From: UBA4292 sp002395865
Lineage (GTDB): Bacteria > Bacillota > Clostridia > Lachnospirales > Lachnospiraceae
DNA length: 64,000 nt
NCBI GenBank assembly: GCA_946533395.1
Contig: CAMNBU010000008.1
Span: forward strand, 16,724-80,723
Reading direction: 5' to 3'
Both the position numbers and the translations under genes were made by a program. Below are positions 1-6,947 of the stretch, piece after piece. Positions within the stretch are counted from its first letter, which is position 1. Each line of letters opens with the position of its first letter. The notes under the pieces were generated by a model. That model was given only the letters and a program-made list of their open reading frames with translations. It was not told the DNA's origin and ran no database searches.

Positions 1-376
1 TCTCGCGTATCTGAGTGCTGGATACGCCCTCGGTGCGCGGGAGATAGACCACCTGACAGTACTCGTTCAGGTAGTCAAAATGACCCTCCCAGTCGCTTCC
101 GACCGTGAAGATATCCACACCGTATTTTTTAATGTCATCTATCTTCTGACCCTCGTATTCCTCTACGATGATCTCGTCTGCAAGGTGCGTGGCGCGTACA
201 GCCTCCAGCCTCTCCATGAGGGGCTGGGCGACATTTATCTTGCCTCGCTGTTTGTCGAAATCATCGCTTGTGATGCCCACGATCAGGTAGTCGCCCAGAG
301 CCTTTGCGCGCTCAAGGAGACGAATATGACCGTGGTGAAGAAGATCGAAGGTGCCGTAGGTTATAACTTTTTTCAT
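1..376 (-). CDS. TagD-like cytidylyltransferase (3' end outside window)
   Basis: Nucleotidyltransferase of the glycerol-3-phosphate cytidylyltransferase (TagD) superfamily, which transfers CMP from CTP to a small phosphorylated substrate. The visible 125 residues begin MKKVITYGTFDLLHHGH; HHGH at residues 14-17 is the HxGH nucleotide-binding motif, and RTEGVSSTQ near residue 113 matches the second family signature. Its ATG overlaps the TGA of the upstream aminotransferase (TGATG), so the two are translationally coupled. The true substrate is not shown by sequence: glycerol-3-phosphate is the default, but pairing with an aminotransferase could mean another head group. The last few residues lie beyond base 1. 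Confidence 0.88.
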   Translation of the reverse strand, partial: MKKVITYGTFDLLHHGHIRLLERAKALGDYLIVGITSDDFDKQRGKINVAQPLMERLEAVRATHLADEIIVEEYEGQKIDDIKKYGVDIFTVGSDWEGHFDYLNEYCQVVYLPRTEGVSSTQIRE

Positions 377-1449
377 CAGAAAAACCCCTTGTCCTTAAGG
401 TCTTTAAATGCGCTGACCAGTTTTTCGTTATCTTTTGTGCTCAGCGCTCCGATATGTCCGACGCGAAATACTCTGTCACGAAGCTCTCCGCCGTTCGGAC
501 AGATCCATATTCCGTATTCGTCCTTGAGCTTAAGGAAGAGCTCATAGGCCGAAACGGATGACGGTGTGAGTGCTGTAACGCAGTTGGACGGAGAATTGCA
601 GAATGGCCGAAACGGAAGATCAGTCAGACGGCTTCTGAAGTCCGCGCAAAGAGATGCTATGCGCACATTCTCTGCATCAACTCCGCCGGTCTCCTTTATC
701 TGCCTGAGCCTGGCGTTTATCTGAAGAAGCGTTCCGACAGCCGGTGTAAAAGGTGTCTGGCCGCGCTCGGCATTCTTCAGAGCATCCTTCAGGTCGAGAT
801 ACATGCAGCCGCACTCGATACTCATCACGCGCTCCACGGCGCGAGCGCTCATAACCACTGCGCTTATACCGGGAGGGCAGGCCAGAGCCTTCTGAGAGGC
901 TGTGGTCATAACATCTATACCGAGCCCTTCCATGTCGATGGGGTCCGCTAAAAATGCACTCACGGCATCTGCTATAAGGAACAGTCCGTTTCTTTTGCAA
1001 AAGCGTGAGATGAGCTCCATGTCGTAGAGGACTCCCGTGGAGGTCTCGCAGATATTTACGAGAAATGCCGTAAAGTCCTGCCCTTCAAACGGAGCCAAAT
1101 CGGCCTCGGTTATTCCGTGGCCTTTCTCGGGTGTGATCTGCGCAAAAGGGATGTGATGGATCCTGCATATCTGTGTGAATCGCTCTCCGAAGTTGCCTCC
1201 GTTTATAATGAGGGCCTTGTCGTTTTCAGTGAGCGTATTGATGACGGCAGCCTCCATGGAGGCACTTCCTGAGCCAGTTAAAAAGATGGCGCGTGAGCCC
1301 TCGCCGGCCTTCGCGAATTCCTTTATCAGAGCCTCGTTCTCAAACATTACCTGCGAAAACTCGGCTGTTCTGAAATAGGGCACCTGATCGGCACCGATAT
1401 CCAGTACATATTCGGGGCTCATCACGGGCCCGACCGTGAAATTTAGCAT
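376..1449 (-). CDS. Class V PLP-dependent aminotransferase (PhnW/AGT-like)
   Basis: A 357-residue fold-type I, class V aminotransferase related to 2-aminoethylphosphonate-pyruvate and alanine-glyoxylate transaminases. It begins MLNFTVGPVMSPEYV, has the cofactor-binding Asp in DAVSAF and the PLP lysine in SQKALACPPG. An in-frame ATG at 1527 exists, but a promoter at 1531-1559 places transcription start near 1524, so the start at 1449 is chosen; GGAAAGG precedes it. The stop overlaps the start of the cytidylyltransferase. An aminotransferase plus cytidylyltransferase pair fits synthesis and CMP activation of an amino-bearing head group such as an aminoalkylphosphonate, but no PEP mutase is visible here. 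Confidence 0.85.
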   Translation of the reverse strand: MLNFTVGPVMSPEYVLDIGADQVPYFRTAEFSQVMFENEALIKEFAKAGEGSRAIFLTGSGSASMEAAVINTLTENDKALIINGGNFGERFTQICRIHHIPFAQITPEKGHGITEADLAPFEGQDFTAFLVNICETSTGVLYDMELISRFCKRNGLFLIADAVSAFLADPIDMEGLGIDVMTTASQKALACPPGISAVVMSARAVERVMSIECGCMYLDLKDALKNAERGQTPFTPAVGTLLQINARLRQIKETGGVDAENVRIASLCADFRSRLTDLPFRPFCNSPSNCVTALTPSSVSAYELFLKLKDEYGIWICPNGGELRDRVFRVGHIGALSTKDNEKLVSAFKDLKDKGFF

Positions 1450-1530
1450 GATTATAAAGCCTTTCCGTTTTGCTCGCTTATCGTGATCAGCCTGCACTGA
1501 TTTATGGATGAAAGCTGATCCGACCACGAT

Positions 1531-1559
1531 ATTTTAACACATCCGCTATACAAAAACAA
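1531..1559 (-). promoter_or_regulatory. Sigma-A promoter for the aminotransferase operon
   Basis: On the minus strand TTGTTT (1554-1559), a 17-bp spacer and TAAAAT (1531-1536). It is back to back with the dapA promoter. The roughly 75-nt leader contains a 7-bp inverted repeat, GATCAGC/GCTGATC, at 1485-1491 and 1514-1520. Confidence 0.7.
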
Positions 1560-1572
1560 TGCTAAAATCCTC

Positions 1573-1601
1573 TTGACATATACCATGTTTTGGAGTAGTA
1601 T
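1573..1601 (+). promoter_or_regulatory. Sigma-A promoter of dapA-dapB
   Basis: TTGACA (1573-1578), a 17-bp spacer and TAGTAT (1596-1601). It lies just upstream of the lysine riboswitch, so the riboswitch is at the 5' end of the transcript. Confidence 0.8.
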
Positions 1602-1609
1602 GATGGAAA

Positions 1610-1785
1610 TCAAATACAAGGTAGAGGTTGCGCCTGAGATTATCCCCTGCGTCAGGACGGTTTGGCAGGGGGGAGGTGATGGCGCCGAAGTGCACACGGT
1701 TCGTCAGCCGCGTGTCGCTGGGCATACGGAGAACATCCGTATGACTGTCATTCCCTACGGAATGGAGTGCTGCCGCATGCTATTT
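1610..1785 (+). ncRNA. Lysine riboswitch (L box) aptamer
   Basis: The five-helix L-box architecture can be traced. P1 pairs GGTAG (1620-1624) with CTGCC (1770-1774). P2 pairs GCGCC with GGCGC around a CCCCTGC/GCAGGGG extension with the TGAGATTAT/GGAGGTGAT internal loop. P3 pairs CACACGG with CCGCGTG, P4 pairs CATACGG with CCGTATG, and P5 pairs CATTCC with GGAATG. Conserved AGAGGTTGCG, GCCGAAG and CGCTGGGCAT are present. Its position before dapA means that lysine shuts off its own biosynthesis. CTGCC of P1 is also complementary to GGCAG at 1794-1798 in the terminator arm, which gives the usual antiterminator switch. Confidence 0.93.
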
Positions 1786-1790
1786 ACGAT

Positions 1791-1817
1791 GCAGGCAGGT
1801 TGGCCTGTATTTTTTTT
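1791..1817 (+). terminator. Riboswitch-controlled intrinsic terminator
   Basis: GCAGGC (1791-1796) pairs with GCCTGT (1803-1808) across AGGTTG, followed by A and eight Ts (1810-1817). The 5' arm overlaps the sequence complementary to the P1 3' strand, so lysine binding should favour termination before dapA. Confidence 0.85.
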
Positions 1818-1874
1818 GAACAATGTCGTCCCGGGAGATGTCCGGGGACCTTATCAAGAGGAGGTATGAACCTA

Positions 1875-2762
1875 ATGTCTATTTTCAAGGGCGCGGGTGT
1901 AGCCATCATTACACCCTTCAAGGCTGACGGAAGCGTTGATTACGAGGCTTTCGCAAATATCATCGAGGACCAGATCGCAAATAAGACCGACGCGATCATC
2001 GTATGCGGAACCACGGGCGAGGCGAGCACGCTCTCGCATGAGGAGCACATCGAGTGCATCGAGTTCTGCTGCAAGCAGGTAAACGGCCGCATTCCCGTGG
2101 TTGCGGGTACCGGTTCCAACAGCACCGAAACTGCAATCTATCTGTCAAAGGCTGCCGAGAAGGCAGGAGCGGACGGAGTACTTCTGGTGAGCCCTTACTA
2201 CAACAAGGCTACACAGAACGGTCTTTACGAGCACTTCAAGAGGACTGCAGAGGCTATCAACATCCCTGTCATCCTCTACAACATACCCGGAAGAACAGGA
2301 GTGAACATCCAGCCTGCTACTATTATAAGACTTGCAAAGGATGTGGAGAATATAGTTGCTGTGAAGGAGGCCAGCGGCAATCTGTCACAGATTGCAACGC
2401 TTCTTTCAATGGCTGACGGTTGCATCGACGTATATTCGGGCAACGACGACCAGATCGTACCCATCCTTTCGCTCGGCGGCGCGGGCGTGATCTCAGTTCT
2501 CTCGAATGTGGCACCCGAGTACACGCACGATATCTGCCAGAGCTACTTCGACGGCGACGTAAAGAGAAGCGCAAAGCTTCAGCTCGACGCCATTCCTCTA
2601 ATCTCTGCACTGTTCTCGGAGGTCAACCCCATACCCGTGAAGGCAGCCATGAACATGCTCGGCTTCTGCGGCCCCGATGTGCGTCTGCCGCTTACACAGA
2701 TGGAGGAGGCTCACGCTCAGGCTATGAGGGCTGAGATGGTAAAGTTCGGACTTCTGAAATAA
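1875..2762 (+). CDS. dapA: 4-hydroxy-tetrahydrodipicolinate synthase
   Basis: Condenses pyruvate with aspartate semialdehyde, the first committed step of lysine and diaminopimelate synthesis, in the cytoplasm. The 295-residue TIM-barrel protein shows GTTGEASTLS, YNIPGRTG and the Schiff-base lysine at residue 164 in VAVKEASG. The start MSIFKGAGVAIITPF at 1875 is preferred over the ATG at 1866 because AGAGGAGG (1857-1864) is ten bases upstream of the former and one base from the latter. It is followed 18 bases later by dapB and controlled by the lysine riboswitch. Confidence 0.97.
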   Translation: MSIFKGAGVAIITPFKADGSVDYEAFANIIEDQIANKTDAIIVCGTTGEASTLSHEEHIECIEFCCKQVNGRIPVVAGTGSNSTETAIYLSKAAEKAGADGVLLVSPYYNKATQNGLYEHFKRTAEAINIPVILYNIPGRTGVNIQPATIIRLAKDVENIVAVKEASGNLSQIATLLSMADGCIDVYSGNDDQIVPILSLGGAGVISVLSNVAPEYTHDICQSYFDGDVKRSAKLQLDAIPLISALFSEVNPIPVKAAMNMLGFCGPDVRLPLTQMEEAHAQAMRAEMVKFGLLK

Positions 2763-2780
2763 GCCCGGAAAGGAAAGAAC

Positions 2781-3539
2781 ATGATAAGGACAGTATTATA
2801 CGGCGCGTGCGGCAAGATGGGCCACACGGTAGCCGACATCATAGCGAATGACGACCGACTTCAGGTGGTCGGCGGCGTCGATATCTACGACGACGGAAAG
2901 TACAATTTCAGGGTGTGCAAGGAGCTCGATGAGCTTCGCGAGAAGCCCGATGTCATAATCGATTTCTCCTCAGCGAAGGCGGTGGATCATCTGCTTGATT
3001 ACTGCGAAGCCACCGGCACGCCGGTAGTTCTCTGCTCCACAGGCCTTTCACCCGAACAGCTCGAGAAGGTGAAGAGGACATCGCAGAAGACGGCTGTCTT
3101 GAAGTCCGCGAATATGTCTGTGGGCGTGAACCTGCTGATGAAGATCCTTTCACAGTACGCTCCGCAGCTTTCAGAGGCGGGATTTGATATCGAGATAGTG
3201 GAGAAGCACCACAACCAGAAGATCGATGCCCCCAGCGGCACAGCGATAGCTCTTGCAGACTCTATAAATGATGCCTGCGGCGGACAGTATGAGTATGTAT
3301 TCGACCGCTCCGACAGAAGGCAGAAGAGAGACGCGAAGGAGCTCGGAATCAGCGCTGTAAGAGGCGGTACCATCGTCGGTGACCATGACGTGATATTCGC
3401 CGGCCTCGATGAGGTGATCACCTTCTCGCACAGGGCATATTCAAAGGCTCTTTTCGCGAAGGGAGCTGTAAATGCAGCCGCTTTCCTTGCAGGCAAGGGC
3501 CCCGGCCTTTACACCATGCAGGATGTCATTGGCAAATAA
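2781..3539 (+). CDS. dapB: 4-hydroxy-tetrahydrodipicolinate reductase
   Basis: NAD(P)H-dependent reductase for the second step of the lysine/diaminopimelate pathway. The 252-residue protein has the N-terminal dinucleotide motif GACGKMG (residues 8-14), the family signature EKHHNQKIDAPSGTA in the middle and RGGTIVGDHDVIF near the C-terminus. Length is normal for DapB. GGAAAGGAAAG lies before the ATG. It forms a two-gene operon with dapA under lysine riboswitch control, closed by a strong terminator just downstream. Confidence 0.97.
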   Translation: MIRTVLYGACGKMGHTVADIIANDDRLQVVGGVDIYDDGKYNFRVCKELDELREKPDVIIDFSSAKAVDHLLDYCEATGTPVVLCSTGLSPEQLEKVKRTSQKTAVLKSANMSVGVNLLMKILSQYAPQLSEAGFDIEIVEKHHNQKIDAPSGTAIALADSINDACGGQYEYVFDRSDRRQKRDAKELGISAVRGGTIVGDHDVIFAGLDEVITFSHRAYSKALFAKGAVNAAAFLAGKGPGLYTMQDVIGK

Positions 3540-3553
3540 GAGACGATCATACA

Positions 3554-3577
3554 GAGCGGTCCTTCGGGACCGCTTTT
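3554..3577 (+). terminator. Intrinsic terminator of dapA-dapB
   Basis: AGCGGTCC and GGACCGCT form a stable stem closed by a TTCG tetraloop, followed by TTTTG. Confidence 0.9.
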
Positions 3578-3581
3578 GTGC

Positions 3582-3610
3582 TTGACATATGCTCTGATTC
3601 GATTGATAAT
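3582..3610 (+). promoter_or_regulatory. Sigma-A promoter for the acyltransferase operon
   Basis: TTGACA (3582-3587), a 17-bp spacer and GATAAT (3605-3610), directly after the dapB terminator and about 32 bp before the acyltransferase start. Confidence 0.85.
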
Positions 3611-3642
3611 ACGAGAAGACCATATGAGGGACGTGGCGGGAT

Positions 3643-4836
3643 ATGTTTCAGAAATTCAAGGAAAAAGATATGACTCCCCAGAGCCCCTGGTACGGCATCA
3701 CGCTGGAGGCTGCGAGGCTTTGGAGAAGGGGAAGACAGAGACTTCATATTGACAGGGGGGAGTTGGACAAGGTACAGGCCCCCTTTGTTCTGCTTGTGAA
3801 TCACACATCTTTCTATGATTTCTTCTATGTGACAGAACTGCTGAAGGACTATCGCCCGGTATATGTCATCAACGATCATATACTCACGGGTATTATCGGC
3901 TGGCTCGCGAAGAGGACGGCCATGATACCGAAGAAGCTCTTCTATAGCGATACGGCGGCAGTCAAGATAGTCAGGGCTCTTCGCGACGGCACTTCGGTGG
4001 TCATATTTCCGGAGGGGCGGCTGTCGGTGGACGGTACGAATTATCCGGTGCTCGAGAAGGCGGGAGCTCTCTATAAGATGGCGAAGGTGGATGTGGTAAT
4101 AGCGAGGATCACCGGCTCCTACATAGCGGCTCCCAAATGGAGGAGCGCGTTCAAGAAAACGGATGTGTATATTTCCGTGAAACGCGTCATCCCGAGGGAG
4201 GAGGTTTCGGCCCTTTCGAAGAAGGAGCTCAATGACATCATCGACAGAGAGCTCACTTACAACGAATGGGAGGAAGGCACAAGCCGTATAAAGGGTGGCG
4301 GCCGGGCCGTGGGCCTGGAGAGAGTGCTTTACCGCTGCGCGGATTGCTGGGCGCTCTACACAACGAGGAGCCGTGATAACTGCTTTTACTGCAGTGCCTG
4401 CGGAAGGGGGCACGAGCTTGATGACAGCCTGCGCTTTACAGACGACGCGCGCGATATCGCGTCGTATTACGGCAGGATAAAGGAGTACGAGAGGCAGGCG
4501 ATAGAAGCCGCCGAGGAAGATACTGTGCTTCTTCGGACCATAGTCAGGACGAAGGTATTTGCCTCCGGAAGCGGCATGGCAAAGCGGCGTGAGAGGGGAG
4601 TATGCACTCTTACAAAAAAGGCATTTACCTACAATTCGAATAATATCGATTTTTCGATAGATACCGAAAGGCTCCTTGCGCTTGCGTTTTCTTGCGGGAG
4701 CGAATTTGAACTATATTACGAGGATGAGCTGTACTATTTCTATCCCGAGAAGAATAAGAACCAGGTGGCGCGCTGGGCGCTGATGGTGGATCTTTTGAAA
4801 CAGATGCAGCCCGGTGTTGACGGGAATGACAAATAA
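3643..4836 (+). CDS. PlsC-family acyltransferase with C-terminal zinc-ribbon region
   Basis: Membrane-associated 1-acyl-glycerol-3-phosphate acyltransferase family protein of 397 residues. The N-terminal half carries NHTSFYDFFY, a variant of the NHx4D catalytic motif, and the phosphate-binding FPEGRLS. This part matches a normal PlsC domain of about 230 residues. The C-terminal 170 residues are an extension with two CxxC pairs (CADC and CSAC, about residues 232-252), which look like a zinc ribbon, then a region of unknown role. Substrate is unproven; the extension suggests a specialised lipid acyltransferase rather than the housekeeping enzyme. Its 3' end overlaps the next gene, so the two are likely co-transcribed. 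Confidence 0.85.
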   Translation: MFQKFKEKDMTPQSPWYGITLEAARLWRRGRQRLHIDRGELDKVQAPFVLLVNHTSFYDFFYVTELLKDYRPVYVINDHILTGIIGWLAKRTAMIPKKLFYSDTAAVKIVRALRDGTSVVIFPEGRLSVDGTNYPVLEKAGALYKMAKVDVVIARITGSYIAAPKWRSAFKKTDVYISVKRVIPREEVSALSKKELNDIIDRELTYNEWEEGTSRIKGGGRAVGLERVLYRCADCWALYTTRSRDNCFYCSACGRGHELDDSLRFTDDARDIASYYGRIKEYERQAIEAAEEDTVLLRTIVRTKVFASGSGMAKRRERGVCTLTKKAFTYNSNNIDFSIDTERLLALAFSCGSEFELYYEDELYYFYPEKNKNQVARWALMVDLLKQMQPGVDGNDK

Positions 4837-6196
4837 CTGTGATAACAGCACTTTGGTGCGTATTTCAAGAAAAGCGTTCATACAGGTGATGCTTCTGCTG
4901 GCGGCATTTCTGGCGGCGTCCATCATACTTACGTGGATAATACCATCCGGAAGTATAAGTGTGATAAAGGGAGTATGCGCGCCTGTCCTTGTATTTTTCT
5001 CGGGCGACGGGCCGGCTCTCATCATGCTGTGCCTGTTCCTTATAATACTCACCGCTGCGTTTCAGACTCTTTCGGACGCGGGCGGAATAGGCGTTCTGAT
5101 CGGGTCTGTGGCAGACAGGTTTAAGGACAGGGGAGTGCTTCTTATAGCTTCCACATCCTTTGTGTTCATGTGCTTCGGCGCGTTCCTCGGGCTCTTCGAG
5201 GAGATGCTTGTGATGCTTCCGGTCACGGCGATGCTCTTTCTTACTGCGGGCTACGACTCATTTACCGGATTTCTGGTGTGCATCATTTCCTGCGGCTTCG
5301 GTTTCGCGAGCGCGATAACGAATCCGTTCACCGTGCTTTTAGCATCTGAGATAATAGGCGCTAACCCCACGGAAAATATCTGGTACAGGCTTGTGATATT
5401 TGTAGCCATGTATCTGCTCCTTTTATGCTTTATACTCATCTATGTCGGGAGACTGAAAAAGGATCCCTCCTCAAGCCTTACCGCAAAGCATGACGCAAGG
5501 CTCAGGGAGGCTTCAGGCCGGATGACCGGCACTGCTGCGACCGAAACGGCCGGCAGAAAAAGCGGTCTGATAACAGGCATATTTCTGGCGGTGAGTCTGG
5601 CGGTCATACTCGTCTGCTCGATGTCGGATACGCTGAGATCCTATGTCGTAGTCGTGCTCAGCGCATATTTTTTGATATTCGGCTTCATCACCGGGTTTCT
5701 GTGTACCGGCTCCGCAAAAAAGACAGCGAAGAGCTTTTTAAAGGGTCTGGTGTCCGGACTACCTACCATATGCTTTATAGCTATGGCCTCCTCCATCAAA
5801 TACGTATTCGAGGAGGGCGGCGCGATGCCTGTAGTTGCCGGACTGATAGAGGACATAGCGGGACATAACTCGCCCGCGCTCGTCGCGGTGGTGCTGTATG
5901 CCATAATACTCGTTCTGGAGTTTTTTATATCCTCGTCGACGGCCAAGGCGATACTGGTCATGGGACTTCTGTCAATGACCGATCTGGGGCTGACGAAGCA
6001 GATGTCCGTGCTCATATACACGTTTGCGGACGGCTATACGAACGTTCTCTTCCCGACATCCCCCGTGCTTCTCATAGCGCTGTCGATGATAGAGGTCGAC
6101 TACCTGAAGTGGGTGAAGAAGAGCTCGGTACTGTTTATCATCAATCTGTTAATGGTCCTCGGCTTTTTGCTTCTCGGAATAGTCATAGGATACTGA
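4826..6196 (+). CDS. YfcC/DcuC-like multispanning transporter
   Basis: A 456-residue hydrophobic protein with about twelve predicted membrane segments, resembling the YfcC/DcuC anaerobic carrier superfamily. GFGFASAITNPFTVLLASE and the C-terminal DGYTNVLFPTSPVLL are the kind of paired loop motifs seen in this family. Substrate is probably a dicarboxylate, amino acid or peptide; sequence alone does not decide. The ATG at 4826 overlaps the end of the acyltransferase gene by 11 bases; a GTG at 4814 is an alternative start. A hydrophilic loop near residues 215-245 separates the two halves. Confidence 0.8.
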   Translation: MTNNCDNSTLVRISRKAFIQVMLLLAAFLAASIILTWIIPSGSISVIKGVCAPVLVFFSGDGPALIMLCLFLIILTAAFQTLSDAGGIGVLIGSVADRFKDRGVLLIASTSFVFMCFGAFLGLFEEMLVMLPVTAMLFLTAGYDSFTGFLVCIISCGFGFASAITNPFTVLLASEIIGANPTENIWYRLVIFVAMYLLLLCFILIYVGRLKKDPSSSLTAKHDARLREASGRMTGTAATETAGRKSGLITGIFLAVSLAVILVCSMSDTLRSYVVVVLSAYFLIFGFITGFLCTGSAKKTAKSFLKGLVSGLPTICFIAMASSIKYVFEEGGAMPVVAGLIEDIAGHNSPALVAVVLYAIILVLEFFISSSTAKAILVMGLLSMTDLGLTKQMSVLIYTFADGYTNVLFPTSPVLLIALSMIEVDYLKWVKKSSVLFIINLLMVLGFLLLGIVIGY

Positions 6197-6211
6197 CATA
6201 TCTTTCGGAGG

Positions 6212-6928
6212 ATGGTTTTGAAAAAGAATGAACCGGTCATAACCGTTAAAGGGCTTTGCAAATCATACGGCAGCGCAGACAGCCGCACTGTGGCTCTCGA
6301 TCACGTGGATCTGTGCGTCTACAGGGGCGAGATGGTGGCGATACTGGGCAATTCGGGCTGCGGCAAGACCACGCTCCTTAACATGATAGGCGGAATGGAT
6401 CCGTTCGACGAGGGAAGTGTGATCGCCGGCGGATGCGAGCTGGCATCGCTAAACGACAGGAAGCTCACCGATTACAGACGCCGCACGGTCGGCTTCGTGT
6501 TTCAGTCCTTCAATCTGATATCGGAGCTCACGGCGATAGAGAACGTGGCGCTCACCGCGAAAAAGGATGATAAAGATATCTCCATGAGGATGCTGGGTAC
6601 GGTCGGGCTGGCCGATAAGGCGAAGTCCTACCCTTATCAGCTGTCGGGCGGACAGCAGCAGAGAGTGTCCATCGCCAGAGCGCTCGCGAAGGATCCGGAG
6701 TTCTTCTTGTGTGACGAGCCCACGGGCTCACTCGATTCTGAGACAGGCAAGACTGTGCTTGAATGTCTGGAGAAGCTGGTCCGCGAGCTTGGAAAAACAG
6801 TCGTGATAGTGACACATAATCAGGAGATCGCCCGCATAGCCGACAGGACGATCGTTATGAAGAACGGCAGGATAACAGAGGATACGGTCAATGACCACGT
6901 GCTTTCGGTCAGCGAGGCAGCGTGGTGA
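6212..6928 (+). CDS. ABC transporter ATP-binding protein (MacB/LolD type)
   Basis: ATPase subunit of a MacB/FtsX-type ABC system. Walker A is GNSGCGKTT, the signature is LSGGQQQRV, Walker B with the catalytic Glu is FFLCDEPTGSLDS, and the H-loop is VIVTHN. The ATG at 6212 touches the GGAGG ribosome site; the in-frame TTG at 6218 has better spacing and may be the true start. Its permease gene follows directly, so the pair should act together in the membrane, as mechanotransmission or lipoprotein/peptide export systems do. Confidence 0.93.
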   Translation: MVLKKNEPVITVKGLCKSYGSADSRTVALDHVDLCVYRGEMVAILGNSGCGKTTLLNMIGGMDPFDEGSVIAGGCELASLNDRKLTDYRRRTVGFVFQSFNLISELTAIENVALTAKKDDKDISMRMLGTVGLADKAKSYPYQLSGGQQQRVSIARALAKDPEFFLCDEPTGSLDSETGKTVLECLEKLVRELGKTVVIVTHNQEIARIADRTIVMKNGRITEDTVNDHVLSVSEAAW

Positions 6929-6947
6929 GAGGGTTCTGAAAAAGACT

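Noticed and set aside
3547..4413. Minus-strand open frame of 288 codons opposite the acyltransferase
   Set aside because: Shadow of the acyltransferase; it would also begin and end across a promoter and terminator of the plus strand.
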